The notes under the pieces are model-generated. The model made no database searches. It saw only the letters and a program-made list of their open reading frames with translations, and had not been told where the DNA came from. Of a stretch of DNA of 16,647 nucleotides, positions 1 through 7,778 are shown piece by piece. Numbering within the stretch: position 1 is the stretch's first letter; each line of letters begins with the position of its first letter. The translations under genes and the position numbers were made by a program. The DNA comes from Pseudomonadota bacterium (GTDB lineage Bacteria; Pseudomonadota; Gammaproteobacteria; Burkholderiales; Burkholderiaceae), in the NCBI GenBank assembly GCA_023441105.1, contig JAEZQX010000217.1, forward strand, positions 1-16,647, written 5' to 3'.

Positions 1-175
1 GGCCGGCTCCGGCGCGGGCTAGGGCGTTCGCCGGGTGGACGCCGCCGCCGTCGACGACGACTCGAGCGGGACGGCCGCAGCGGCAAGTACCTGCCTGGCA
101 GGCGAAGGTGGCGGCATCGCTTCTCGCAGTCGGATCGGACGGTATTATGGCTGCACCCGATTGCGCAGCCCGCCA
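1..175. other. Left-edge sequence without a recognisable gene
   Basis: There is no convincing coding region here. A TATTAT hexamer at 143-148 could be a -10 box for the downstream peptidase gene, giving a leader of about 20 bases, but there is no matching -35 box at the usual distance. The promoter reading is therefore weak. Confidence 0.3.
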
Positions 176-1819
176 GTGACAGAACCCCTTTACGCGACCG
201 ACCCGGATCATCCGCCGCCCGCCGGCCATCCGGGCGAGCCCGCCCGTGACCACGCCCGCGGGCCCGTCCGCGACCACGCCCGCGATCGCGACCATGGCCC
301 GGGTCGCGGCCGCTACGACGAGCCGCCGGCCACACCCGCTGCGACCCGCACCAGCCGCGCGGAAGTGGGCCACTACCCGTGGTCGATGGAGGCCCAGCGC
401 GCTTCCGTCCGCTCCCATCATGGCGGCTTCCTGCGCCTGCTCTACAGCGGCTTGCGCGCGATCCTGCTGCTACCGGTGCGCCCGGCGGCGCTCAATCCGG
501 GCGCCGGCTCCTGCCTGGCACTGGTCGCACTGGTGACGCTGGTCGCGATCCTCGGCGAGTGGTGGCTGGTGGCGGAACCGGGTGATCGCTTCAACTGGCA
601 GGCACTGCGCTCCGCCTGGTTCGACCTGCCGGTCATCCTGCTGGGCGGCGCCTGGCTGGCACAGCCGCGCGGACCGGGGATGTTCGCGCGCAACCGCGTG
701 CCGATCATCAGCGCCACGCCCACGCCGCTGCTGCATTTCGCCGCGGTGATGCTGAGCGCCTCGGCCTGGATCGTCGCGATCGCCTACGGGCTGTTCGTCG
801 CCATCTCGGCGAACCTGCTGCCGGACGCGGCGGCCGCGGTGATCGGCAACTGGCTGTACCTCGCCGCGCCGCTGTGGTCCTACCTGGTCGCCGTGCGCAC
901 CATCTTCACCATGCACCGGTCGGCGCCGATCCCCGTCATCCGCCGCTTCACGGTGCTGTTGCTGCTTGCGGCCACCACCGCCTGGAGCATCGTCGACCCG
1001 CCGGAGTCGTACTGGGAGGAGCCGCCGGAACAGGGTCCGGTCAACTACGTCGTCTCCGAAGAGATCCTGGAGCTGCAGCAAGCGCTGCTGGCAACGCACC
1101 TCGACCGCCTGCTGCCCCACCGGCCAGCGGTGACGGACCTCTATTTCATCGGCTTCGCACCGTATGCCAGCGAAGACGTCTTCCGCAAGGAGCTGGAGGT
1201 CATCCACCCGCTGATGGATCGGCGCTTCGATACTGCCGGCAGGTCGCTGCGCCTGGTCAACAACGCCGGCACCCTGCGCGACTATCCGCTTGCCACCGTC
1301 AGCAACCTGCGGCGGGCGCTGGCGGCGGTCGCGCAGCGCATGGACCCGCAGGAGGACGTGCTGGTGCTCTACCTGACGACCCACGGCTCGCGCGACGCCG
1401 TGCTCGCCATCGAGCAGCCGCCGCTGAAGCTCCACAACATCGACGTGCCGACGCTGAAGCGGCTGCTCGACGACGCCGGCATCCGCAACCGCGTGCTGAT
1501 CATCTCCGCCTGCTATTCCGGCGGCTTCATCCCGGGCCTGCGCAATGCGGATACGCTGATCATGACCGCCTCGGCCGCCGACCGCCCATCCTTCGGCTGC
1601 GGCAGCGAATCCGACTTCACCTATTTCGGCGACGCGATCTTCAACGGCGCGCTGTCGCAGACGCTGTCCTTCGAAGGCGGCTTTGCGCTGGCGCTGCCGG
1701 CTGTCAAGGCACGCGAGGAGGCGGAGGGATTCGAGCCGTCGCAGCCGCAGATCGCCGTCGGCGCCGCCATCCGCGAGCGCCTCGCGGCGGTCGAGAAGCG
1801 TCTTTCGGCTAACCGCTAG
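176..1819 (+). CDS. Membrane-anchored peptidase C13 (legumain/caspase-fold) family protein
   Basis: Predicted cysteine peptidase of clan CD attached to a multi-pass membrane module; substrate and role are unknown. With the GTG at 176 the protein has 547 residues. Residues 1-70 are a disordered Pro/Arg/His/Asp-rich tail. Hydrophobic segments lie near 113-133, 150-163, 184-211, 224-243 and 256-273. The C13-like domain spans about 288-520: beta strand plus catalytic His403 in LYLTTHGS, catalytic Cys446 in LIISACYSGGF, and the family-typical DRPSFGC and FTYFGDAIF stretches. The His and Cys sit after hydrophobic strands, as in caspase-fold enzymes. The frame stays open up to a GTG at 35, but those codons look non-coding; ATG 386 is another possible start. 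No good ribosome-binding site marks any of the starts. The domain assignment is firm, the start is not. The 3' end overlaps the convergent TRAP gene. Confidence 0.82.
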   Translation: MTEPLYATDPDHPPPAGHPGEPARDHARGPVRDHARDRDHGPGRGRYDEPPATPAATRTSRAEVGHYPWSMEAQRASVRSHHGGFLRLLYSGLRAILLLPVRPAALNPGAGSCLALVALVTLVAILGEWWLVAEPGDRFNWQALRSAWFDLPVILLGGAWLAQPRGPGMFARNRVPIISATPTPLLHFAAVMLSASAWIVAIAYGLFVAISANLLPDAAAAVIGNWLYLAAPLWSYLVAVRTIFTMHRSAPIPVIRRFTVLLLLAATTAWSIVDPPESYWEEPPEQGPVNYVVSEEILELQQALLATHLDRLLPHRPAVTDLYFIGFAPYASEDVFRKELEVIHPLMDRRFDTAGRSLRLVNNAGTLRDYPLATVSNLRRALAAVAQRMDPQEDVLVLYLTTHGSRDAVLAIEQPPLKLHNIDVPTLKRLLDDAGIRNRVLIISACYSGGFIPGLRNADTLIMTASAADRPSFGCGSESDFTYFGDAIFNGALSQTLSFEGGFALALPAVKAREEAEGFEPSQPQIAVGAAIRERLAAVEKRLSANR

Positions 1820-3980
1820 GGAGCCGGGGCCCGGCCGCAGTGCCGCCGGCGGCGGCCGGCCTTCGCAGCCACTGCGACAGCAGCACCACCGCCAGCAGGC
1901 CGAAGCCGACGAGATCGGCGATGCCGCTGGGATAGACCAGGGCCAGGCCGGCCACCGTCAGCATCAGGCGCTCGATCGCCGGTGTGCGCAGGAACAGCCA
2001 GCCCTGGCCGGCACCGGCCAAGGCTGCGATGCCGGCGGCAGCGGTCACCGCGACCACCGCGATCGAACCCCAGTTGGCGGAGCCGAGGTTCTCGACCGAC
2101 CCCATCAGCAGCAGGCCGTGTCCGGCCGGATCGAGGACGAACATGAACGGCAGCAGGAACGCCGGCATGGTGTACTTCCAGCTCTGCAGCGTCGTGCGGT
2201 AGGGATCGCCGCCGGTGATCGCGGCGGCCGCGAACGGCGACAAGGCCGTCGGCGGCGAGACCTCCGACAGCACCGCGTAGTAGAAGATGAACATGTGGGC
2301 GGCGAAGTCCGGCACGCCCAGCTTGATCATCGCCGGCGCCGCGATCACCGCGCAGATGATGTACGACGCGGTCACCGGGACGGCTAGGCCGACGATCCAG
2401 ACGATCAAGGCGGTGTAGATGGCGGTCAGCAGCAGCGAGCCGGCGGCATAGGTCAGGATGATCGAGGAGAACTTCAGGCCCAGCCCGGTGAGCGTCACCA
2501 CGCCGACGATCATGCCGGCGCCGGCACAGGTAGTTCCGACATTGAGCATGCCGATCGAACCGCCGGCCAGTGCCCTGGTGAGACCCGACCGGCCCAGTTC
2601 CATCCAGAAGCCGTCGGCGCTGGAGAACAGGTTGCGGGGCAGCAGCGCGCACGCGCGATGCAGGAAGCTGGTCAGGATCGCCAGCATCGTCGCCCAGAAG
2701 ACCGACAGCACCGGCGAATAGCCGAGCAGCATGAAGGCGATGATCGACACCAGCGACGCGAAGTGGAACCAGTATTCCCGCGCCAGCTCCCACACCCCGG
2801 CGACCTTGTCGAAAGCCACGCGGGCCATGCCGTACTTGCGGGCGTCGATCTCGACCATCAGGAACAGCGCCAGGTAGAACAGCAGCGTCGGGATCACCGC
2901 CATCAGCAGCACGTCGAGATACGAGATCTTCAGGTACTCGGCGATCAGGAATGCCGCGGCGCCCATCACCGGCGGCGACACGATGGCGCCGAGACCGCCG
3001 GCCGCGAGCAGGCCGCCGGCGGCATTCTTCTCGTAGCCGACCCGTGCCAGCATCGGATAGGCGACTGAGCCGATGGTCACCGTGGTGGCCACCCCGGAGC
3101 CGGACGGGCCGCCCAGCAGGAAGGAGGACAGGACCACCGTGCGGCCGGCGCCGGTGGGCTTGCCGCCCATCGCCGAAAACGAGAAATCGATGAAGAACTT
3201 GCCGGCGTTGGAGAACTGCAGGACGGCGCCGAAAATGGTGAACAGGATGATCAGGGTGGACGAGACGTCGATAGCGGCGCCGAAGATGCCCTCGAGCGTC
3301 ATGTACATATGGCCGACGATGCGGCCCGCCTCGTAGCCCTTGTGGGTCCACGGCGCCGGCAGCCACGGCCCCGCCATGGCATACGCCAGGAACATCAGGG
3401 TCACGAACGGCATCACCCAGCCGCTCGCGCGCCGCATGCCTTCCAGCACCAGCAACATCAGCGCGATGCCGAAGACGACGTCGAGCGGATCCGGCAGCGT
3501 ATTGCGGTCGAAGAAGTCGTCGCCGCCGTAGAGCATGTAGGCGCACACCGCCACCGACGCCAGCGCGAGAAGCCAGTCCCACCACATCACCCGGTGGCGG
3601 AAGCGTCGTGCCACCGGGAACAGCAGGAAGACCAGGAACAGCACCCAGGCCACATGCACCGAGCGCAGGACGTACGCCGGCACGATGGCGTAGGCGGTGT
3701 AGAGGTGATAGACCGACATGGCCACCGCGGTGAGGGTCACGAAGACGCCGAGGGGCCCGGCCAGCTTGTTGACCGCGCCCTCCTCCTCCTCGATGTACGC
3801 CTCGGCCTTGCGAAGCGCCGCTTCGTCGACCGCGGTCTCTTCCACTGAGGTCCCGGCCACCGCGGGCCCTGCCGGCGCAGCGCCGTCGGTTGCGGCGGCC
3901 TCGGTCGAGGCCGCGGCCGGCAGTCCGGTTGCTGGTGCCGCCGGGGACACGCGGCCGGCCGCCGTCGGGGCCCTGCTCAC
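1809..3980 (-). CDS. TRAP transporter permease, fused small and large subunits (4TM/12TM, TAXI type)
   Basis: Inner-membrane permease of a tripartite ATP-independent periplasmic transporter, which imports a solute using an ion gradient. The 723-residue protein joins the DctQ-like part (hydrophobic segments between about 75 and 200) to the DctM-like part (about 220-620), plus extra helices to 705. Conserved TRAP signatures are visible: GGPSGSGVATTVTIGS near 290-305, GGLGAIVSPPVMGAAAF near 328-344, and LSEVSPPTALSPFAAAAITG near 571-590. The first 60 or so residues are Ala/Pro/Thr-rich and unlike any transporter core. The GTG start at 3980 overlaps the TGA of the binding-protein gene as GTGA, so the pair is very likely co-translated. 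Fused permeases of this type usually pair with TAXI binding proteins, as here. The substrate cannot be read from the sequence. Confidence 0.93.
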   Translation of the reverse strand: MSRAPTAAGRVSPAAPATGLPAAASTEAAATDGAAPAGPAVAGTSVEETAVDEAALRKAEAYIEEEEGAVNKLAGPLGVFVTLTAVAMSVYHLYTAYAIVPAYVLRSVHVAWVLFLVFLLFPVARRFRHRVMWWDWLLALASVAVCAYMLYGGDDFFDRNTLPDPLDVVFGIALMLLVLEGMRRASGWVMPFVTLMFLAYAMAGPWLPAPWTHKGYEAGRIVGHMYMTLEGIFGAAIDVSSTLIILFTIFGAVLQFSNAGKFFIDFSFSAMGGKPTGAGRTVVLSSFLLGGPSGSGVATTVTIGSVAYPMLARVGYEKNAAGGLLAAGGLGAIVSPPVMGAAAFLIAEYLKISYLDVLLMAVIPTLLFYLALFLMVEIDARKYGMARVAFDKVAGVWELAREYWFHFASLVSIIAFMLLGYSPVLSVFWATMLAILTSFLHRACALLPRNLFSSADGFWMELGRSGLTRALAGGSIGMLNVGTTCAGAGMIVGVVTLTGLGLKFSSIILTYAAGSLLLTAIYTALIVWIVGLAVPVTASYIICAVIAAPAMIKLGVPDFAAHMFIFYYAVLSEVSPPTALSPFAAAAITGGDPYRTTLQSWKYTMPAFLLPFMFVLDPAGHGLLLMGSVENLGSANWGSIAVVAVTAAAGIAALAGAGQGWLFLRTPAIERLMLTVAGLALVYPSGIADLVGFGLLAVVLLSQWLRRPAAAGGTAAGPRLPSG

Positions 3981-4933
3981 TGGAGCTTGACGCCCTTCTC
4001 CGCGAAGTACTTGACCGCCCCGGGGTGGTACGGCACCGGCGTCGCCGACGCCTTCTGGTTCTCGAGCTTGAAGCTCGCGGCTTCCTTGTGCACGGCGATC
4101 AGGTCATCGCGCTTGTCGAAGATCGTCTTGACGATGTCGTAGGCCGTCTTTTCGTCCATCGTCTCGTGGGCGACCAGGATGTTCCACACCGTCGCCTGCT
4201 TGTTGTCGGCCGCCATGCCCTTGTAGACCGACTTCTCGATGGTGTCTTCCACGTAGAGGTTGCCATACTTCTCGTTCATCTTCTGCACCACGTCGGCATG
4301 GTCGATCATCTGGATCGTCGTGCCGGGCGTGCTCGCGAGGTCGGTCACGGCCGCAGTGGGCAGACCGCCGACCCAGAAGAACGCGTCGATCTTGCCGTCC
4401 TTGATCGCGTTGACCGACTCGGCGACGCCGAGGCGCTCGCGCTTCAGGTCCTTGTCCTTGTCGAGCCCGGCCGCTTCGATCACCCGGAACGCCATCACTT
4501 CGGTGGCGCTGCCCGGCGAGCCGGTCGACACGCGCTTGCCCTTGAGGTCCGTCATCTTCCTGATGCCGGTGCTCCCGACGGTGACCACGTGCATCCGGTT
4601 GGGGTAGAGCACCATCAGCGTCTTGAGCGGGACCTTGTGGCCCTTGAACTTGTCCTGGCCCTTGAGCGCGTCGAGGGCTGCGTCGGCCATGGTGAAGGCG
4701 AGATAGGGCTTGCCGGTGGCGACCAGCTTGAGGTTGTCCACCGACCCGCCGGTGACTTCGGCGGTCGCCTGCATGCCGGGCACGGTGCTGGAGAGGGCCG
4801 CCGCCAAGCCGCCTCCCATGGGATAGTAGACCCCGCCGGTGCCGCCGGTGGCGATCGACAGGTTCTGGGCCATCGTGCTGGCGGAGAAGGCGAGCGCGGC
4901 CGCAAGGGCCGCCAGCGAAGCGAGTCTGCGCAT
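3977..4933 (-). CDS. TAXI family TRAP transporter solute-binding protein
   Basis: Periplasmic binding protein that delivers a small, probably carboxylate, ligand to the adjacent TRAP permease. The 318-residue form starts with an evident signal peptide (MRRLASLAALAAALAFS) with likely cleavage after residue 22 in STMA-QN. The mature protein begins NLSIATGGTGGVYYPMGGGL, the hallmark TAXI N-terminus; GKRVSTGSPGSATEVMAFRV near the middle is also typical. I chose the ATG at 4933 because AGGAG (plus-strand 4941-4945) lies 7 bases upstream. An in-frame ATG at 4969 would add 12 residues that spoil the signal peptide. Its stop overlaps the permease start. Known TAXI ligands include glutamate and 2-oxoacids; lactate-type ligands are only suggested by the neighbouring dehydrogenases. 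Confidence 0.93.
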   Translation of the reverse strand: MRRLASLAALAAALAFSASTMAQNLSIATGGTGGVYYPMGGGLAAALSSTVPGMQATAEVTGGSVDNLKLVATGKPYLAFTMADAALDALKGQDKFKGHKVPLKTLMVLYPNRMHVVTVGSTGIRKMTDLKGKRVSTGSPGSATEVMAFRVIEAAGLDKDKDLKRERLGVAESVNAIKDGKIDAFFWVGGLPTAAVTDLASTPGTTIQMIDHADVVQKMNEKYGNLYVEDTIEKSVYKGMAADNKQATVWNILVAHETMDEKTAYDIVKTIFDKRDDLIAVHKEAASFKLENQKASATPVPYHPGAVKYFAEKGVKLQ

Positions 4934-4940
4934 GGGATGT

Positions 4941-4945
4941 CTCCT
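4941..4945 (-). promoter_or_regulatory. Ribosome-binding site that fixes the TAXI gene start
   Basis: Read on the minus strand this is AGGAG, followed by 7 bases and then the ATG at 4933. It supports the shorter form, which begins directly with the signal peptide. Confidence 0.75.
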
Positions 4946-5080
4946 GAGCTCGTTCATGAGCGCGCCCATGGGTAGCGACCGGCCTGCCGATGGACGTGCG
5001 GTCGTGCCGGATGCGCCTGATGGCGCTGCGATCAGCGCCCTGCCCCCGGCAACCTGCGGCAGATGTTGTCACGCCCGCCG

Positions 5081-5098
5081 GCCCGGACATACCCGGGC
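5081..5098. repeat. Perfect inverted repeat in the leader of the TAXI-TRAP genes
   Basis: Six-base arms GCCCGG and CCGGGC flank the six-base centre ACATAC. It lies about 150 bases before the TAXI start and about 90 bases after the D-2-hydroxyacid dehydrogenase stop. It has no T-run on the minus-strand side, so it is not a classic intrinsic terminator for the upstream gene. It could be a protein-binding palindrome or an RNA hairpin. Confidence 0.45.
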
Positions 5099-5119
5099 TT
5101 TCCCGATTCTTCGGTGACC

Positions 5120-5159
5120 GCCCCGGTCAGCCCCGGTCGGCCCCGGATTGCCCCGGCCG
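5120..5159. repeat. Four-copy 10-bp tandem repeat (GCCCCGGNNN)
   Basis: GCCCCGG recurs at exactly 10-base steps starting at 5120, 5130, 5140 and 5150, with three variable bases between copies (TCA, TCG, ATT, CCG). It is non-coding and lies between the D-2-hydroxyacid dehydrogenase stop and the TAXI start. The spacing is close to one DNA helical turn. Confidence 0.7.
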
Positions 5160-5189
5160 CCGCGCGACCCCGCGCAGGCCGGTCCCCCG

Positions 5190-6602
5190 CTACAGCCGGA
5201 AGATCTTGCCGGGGTTGAGGATGTTCAGCGGATCCATCGCCGTCTTGATCCGCCGCATCAGCTCCAGGCCATCCTCGCCGGCTTCGTCGGCGAGAAAGCC
5301 GATCTTGTGCAGGCCGATGCCATGCTCGCCGGTGCAGGTGCCGTCGAGCGATTGCGCCAGCCGCACGATGCCGTCGTTGACCTGCTCGGCCCGCTTCATC
5401 TCCTCAGGATCCTCGGGATTCACGAGGATCACGCAGTGGAAATTGCCGTCGCCGACGTGGCCGATGATCATCGACTGGAAGCCGCTCGCTTCGAGCAGCT
5501 TGCGCGCGCCCTCCAGCGATTCCGCCAGCCGCGAGATCGGCACGCAGGTGTCGGTGGAGATCGCCTTGCAGCCTGGACGCTGCTGCAGGCAGGCGAAGTA
5601 GGCGTTGTGCCGCGCGTTCCAGAGCCGGGTGCGGTCCTCCGGCCGGGATGCCCATTCGAAGTCGGCGCCGCCGTTGTCGCTGGCCAGCTGCTGCACGGCC
5701 TGCGCCTGCTCGGCCACGCCATGCTCGCTGCCGTGGAACTCGAAGAACAGGGTGTAGGCCTCGCGCAGCTCGAGCTTGCTGTGCTCGTTGAGCGCCCGGA
5801 TGGACGGCGGATCCAGGAACTCGCAGCGCGCGACCGGCACGCCGAGCTGGATGGTCTGGATCACCGTGTCGACCGCGGCGGCGGCGCTCGGGAAGTTGAC
5901 CACCGCCGCCGAGATTGCCTCCGGCTGCGGATAGAGCCGCACCGTCACCTCGGTGATGATGCCCAGCGTGCCCTCGGAGCCGATGAACAGCCGGGTCAGG
6001 TCATAGCCGGCGGATGACTTGCGCGCCCGGTTGGCGGTCTTGATGACCTTGCCGTCGGCAGTGACCACCGTCAGCGACAGCACGTTCTCGCGCATCGTGC
6101 CGTAGCGGACCGCGTTGGTGCCGGAGGCGCGGGTGGCGGTCATGCCGCCCAGGGTCGCATCGGCGCCCGGATCGATCGGAAAGAACAGGCCGGTATCGCG
6201 GATCTCGAGGTTGAGCTGCTTGCGGGTGACGCCCGGCTCGACAGTGGCAGTCAGGTCGTCGGCCGCCACCGACAGCACCTTGTTCATGCCGGTCAGGTCG
6301 AGCGACAGGCCGCCGTGGATCGCCAGCAACTGACCCTCGATGGAGGAGCCGGCGCCGTAGGCGATCAGCGGGTAGCGGTGCTCGCGGCACAGATCCACGA
6401 CTGCCACCACCTCGTCGGTGGACCGGGCGAACACCACCGCGTCCGGCGGCACCGTCGGAAACGGCGATTCGTCCTTGCCGTGATGGTCGCGCACCGACTG
6501 GGCCATGGTGAAGCGCTCCCCGAAGCGGGCGGCCAGGGCGCTGGCCAGCGCCGGCGGCAGCGGGCGCTTCAGGGCATCGAGGATCGGCTGGGGATGGTTC
6601 AT
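5190..6602 (-). CDS. FAD-linked D-2-hydroxyacid (D-lactate-type) dehydrogenase
   Basis: Flavoenzyme of the vanillyl-alcohol-oxidase fold that oxidises a D-2-hydroxy acid such as D-lactate to the 2-oxo acid and passes electrons to a quinone or cytochrome. The 470-residue length is typical. The FAD-binding half shows YGAGSSIEG (82-90), PGADATLGGM (145-154) and GSEGTLGIITEV (208-219). The C-terminal half shows TDTCVP (350-355), the metal-site motif GHVGDGNFH (381-389), CTGEHGIG (423-430) and the family ending NPGKIFRL. No GlcE or GlcF partner is next to it, which argues against a three-subunit glycolate oxidase and for a single-subunit LDHD/Dld-type enzyme; D-2-hydroxyglutarate is another possible substrate. 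The ATG at 6602 gives a normal family N-terminus but has only a weak ribosome-binding site. It lies 107 bases after puuE on the same strand. Confidence 0.9.
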   Translation of the reverse strand: MNHPQPILDALKRPLPPALASALAARFGERFTMAQSVRDHHGKDESPFPTVPPDAVVFARSTDEVVAVVDLCREHRYPLIAYGAGSSIEGQLLAIHGGLSLDLTGMNKVLSVAADDLTATVEPGVTRKQLNLEIRDTGLFFPIDPGADATLGGMTATRASGTNAVRYGTMRENVLSLTVVTADGKVIKTANRARKSSAGYDLTRLFIGSEGTLGIITEVTVRLYPQPEAISAAVVNFPSAAAAVDTVIQTIQLGVPVARCEFLDPPSIRALNEHSKLELREAYTLFFEFHGSEHGVAEQAQAVQQLASDNGGADFEWASRPEDRTRLWNARHNAYFACLQQRPGCKAISTDTCVPISRLAESLEGARKLLEASGFQSMIIGHVGDGNFHCVILVNPEDPEEMKRAEQVNDGIVRLAQSLDGTCTGEHGIGLHKIGFLADEAGEDGLELMRRIKTAMDPLNILNPGKIFRL

Positions 6603-6677
6603 CGCGAAAGTCCCGGAAGTGGCGTGGATCGACCTGGAGCCCGGCCGCGGGCCGGCGTGCCGGCGGCGCCTGGCCCG

Positions 6678-6683
6678 ATTCTA
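6678..6683 (-). promoter_or_regulatory. Possible -10 box ahead of the D-2-hydroxyacid dehydrogenase gene
   Basis: On the minus strand this reads TAGAAT, one base from TATAAT, about 76 bases before the start codon and just after the puuE stop. There is no good -35 match at the usual spacing. It might allow transcription separate from puuE. Confidence 0.2.
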
Positions 6684-6709
6684 GGCCGCGGCGGCGGCCG
6701 CACGGCGAT

Positions 6710-7636
6710 TCAGGCGGCCGCGGGTGGGAACTGGGCGAGCCAGTGGCGGGCGATGTCCACCCGCCGGCAGACCCAGACCCGGTCGTGGCGCGCGACATGG
6801 TCCAGGAACCGCTGCAGGCCGCGCAGGCGCCCCGGCTTGCCGACCAGGCGATTGTGCAGGCCGACCGACATCATCTTCGGCGCCTCGGCCCCCTCGTCGT
6901 AGAGGACGTCGAACGTATCCCGGAGATAGGTGAAGAACTGCTCGCCGTCGGCGAAGCCCGACGGGCTCACGACGCGCATGTCGTTGGCGTCGAGCGTGTA
7001 GGGGATGATCAGCTGCCGCACGTCGACCCCGTCGCTGCGGCGCACGTCGGCATAGAACGGCAGGTCGTCGCCGTAGTAGTCGCTGCTGTAGAGGAAGCCG
7101 CCGGCGTCGCACACCAGCCGCAGGGTGTTCGGGCTGTCCCGGCCGGTGTACCAGCCGAGCGGCCGCTCGCCGGTCAGCTCGCGGATCACCGCGATCGCCT
7201 TCTCCATGTGCTGCCGCTCGGTCTGCTCGTCGACTTCCTGGTAATGGATCCAGCGCCAGCCGTGGCAGGCGATCTCGTGGCCCGCCTCGCGCAGGGCCGC
7301 GACCAACGCCGGATGGCGCTGCAGCGCCATCGCCACGCCGAACACCGTCAACGGCAGCGCCCGCCGCTCGAATTCGCGCAGGATACGCCAGACGCCGGCG
7401 CGCGAGCCGTACTCGTACATCGACTCGACCGACAGGTGCCGGGCAGGATAGGCAGCCGGATTGACGATCTCGGACAGGAACTGCTCGGCGCCGGGATCGC
7501 CGTGCAGCACCGAGCTCTCCCCGCCCTCCTCGTAGTTCAGAACGAACTGGAGCGCGATGCGGGCGTCGCCCGGCCAGCGGGGGTGGGGCGGATTGCGGCC
7601 GTAGCCGATCAGGTCGCGGGGATAGTCCTGGATCAT
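6710..7636 (-). CDS. puuE: Allantoinase PuuE (polysaccharide deacetylase-fold, urate catabolism)
   Basis: Hydrolyses allantoin to allantoate in purine breakdown, in the cytoplasm. The 308-residue protein matches the PuuE pattern along its length: DYPRDLIGYGRNPPHP (4-19), the strand end FVLNYEEGGE (31-40) where many NodB deacetylases have a metal-binding Asp pair, ESMYEYGSRAGVWR (71-84), AGHEIACHGWRWIHYQ (118-133), ERPLGWYTGR (157-166) and EAPKMMSVGLHNRLVG (251-266). PuuE enzymes are known as metal-independent members of the deacetylase fold, which fits the Glu residues at 36-37. I chose ATG 7636 because GGAG lies 9 bases upstream; a TTG at 7651 would add five residues and overlap that site. 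No urate oxidase or ureidoglycolate genes are in the window, so it appears detached from the rest of the pathway. Confidence 0.88.
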   Translation of the reverse strand: MIQDYPRDLIGYGRNPPHPRWPGDARIALQFVLNYEEGGESSVLHGDPGAEQFLSEIVNPAAYPARHLSVESMYEYGSRAGVWRILREFERRALPLTVFGVAMALQRHPALVAALREAGHEIACHGWRWIHYQEVDEQTERQHMEKAIAVIRELTGERPLGWYTGRDSPNTLRLVCDAGGFLYSSDYYGDDLPFYADVRRSDGVDVRQLIIPYTLDANDMRVVSPSGFADGEQFFTYLRDTFDVLYDEGAEAPKMMSVGLHNRLVGKPGRLRGLQRFLDHVARHDRVWVCRRVDIARHWLAQFPPAAA

Positions 7637-7778
7637 CGGGCGCAGCTCCAAATGTCGTGATTTCCGGACCGCCGGCCGCCGGCGCCACCGTCGGAATCGT
7701 CCTGCCCGTCGTGTAGCATCTTAGCGGTTTCACGACCAGCTTCGCAGCAGGGACTGCGACGCACCGAACGGAGGACAG
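7637..7778. promoter_or_regulatory. Divergent intergenic region between puuE and the L-2-hydroxyacid dehydrogenase gene
   Basis: This 142-bp stretch must hold promoters for both directions if each gene starts its own transcript. Candidate -10 boxes are TAGCAT (7714-7719) for the + strand and TAAGAT (minus strand, 7718-7723). They overlap, which would make the two promoters compete. Neither has a clear -35 box. A GC-only block near 7666-7688 and imperfect arms ATTTCCG/CGGAAT could be regulator sites, but this is weak. Confidence 0.35.

Noticed and set aside
35..175. Extension of the C13 peptidase from GTG 176 back to GTG 35.
   Set aside because: The 47 extra codons look like random GC-rich sequence and include a candidate -10 box, and no ribosome-binding site precedes GTG 35.
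5111..5159. The GCCCCGG array as a CRISPR-like structure.
   Set aside because: The 10-bp period with 3-base spacers is far too short for CRISPR repeats and spacers, and no cas genes are present.
5190..6602. Calling the FAD dehydrogenase GlcD of glycolate oxidase.
   Set aside because: No GlcE or GlcF gene is adjacent, and the motif set fits single-subunit D-lactate/D-2-hydroxyacid dehydrogenases equally well.
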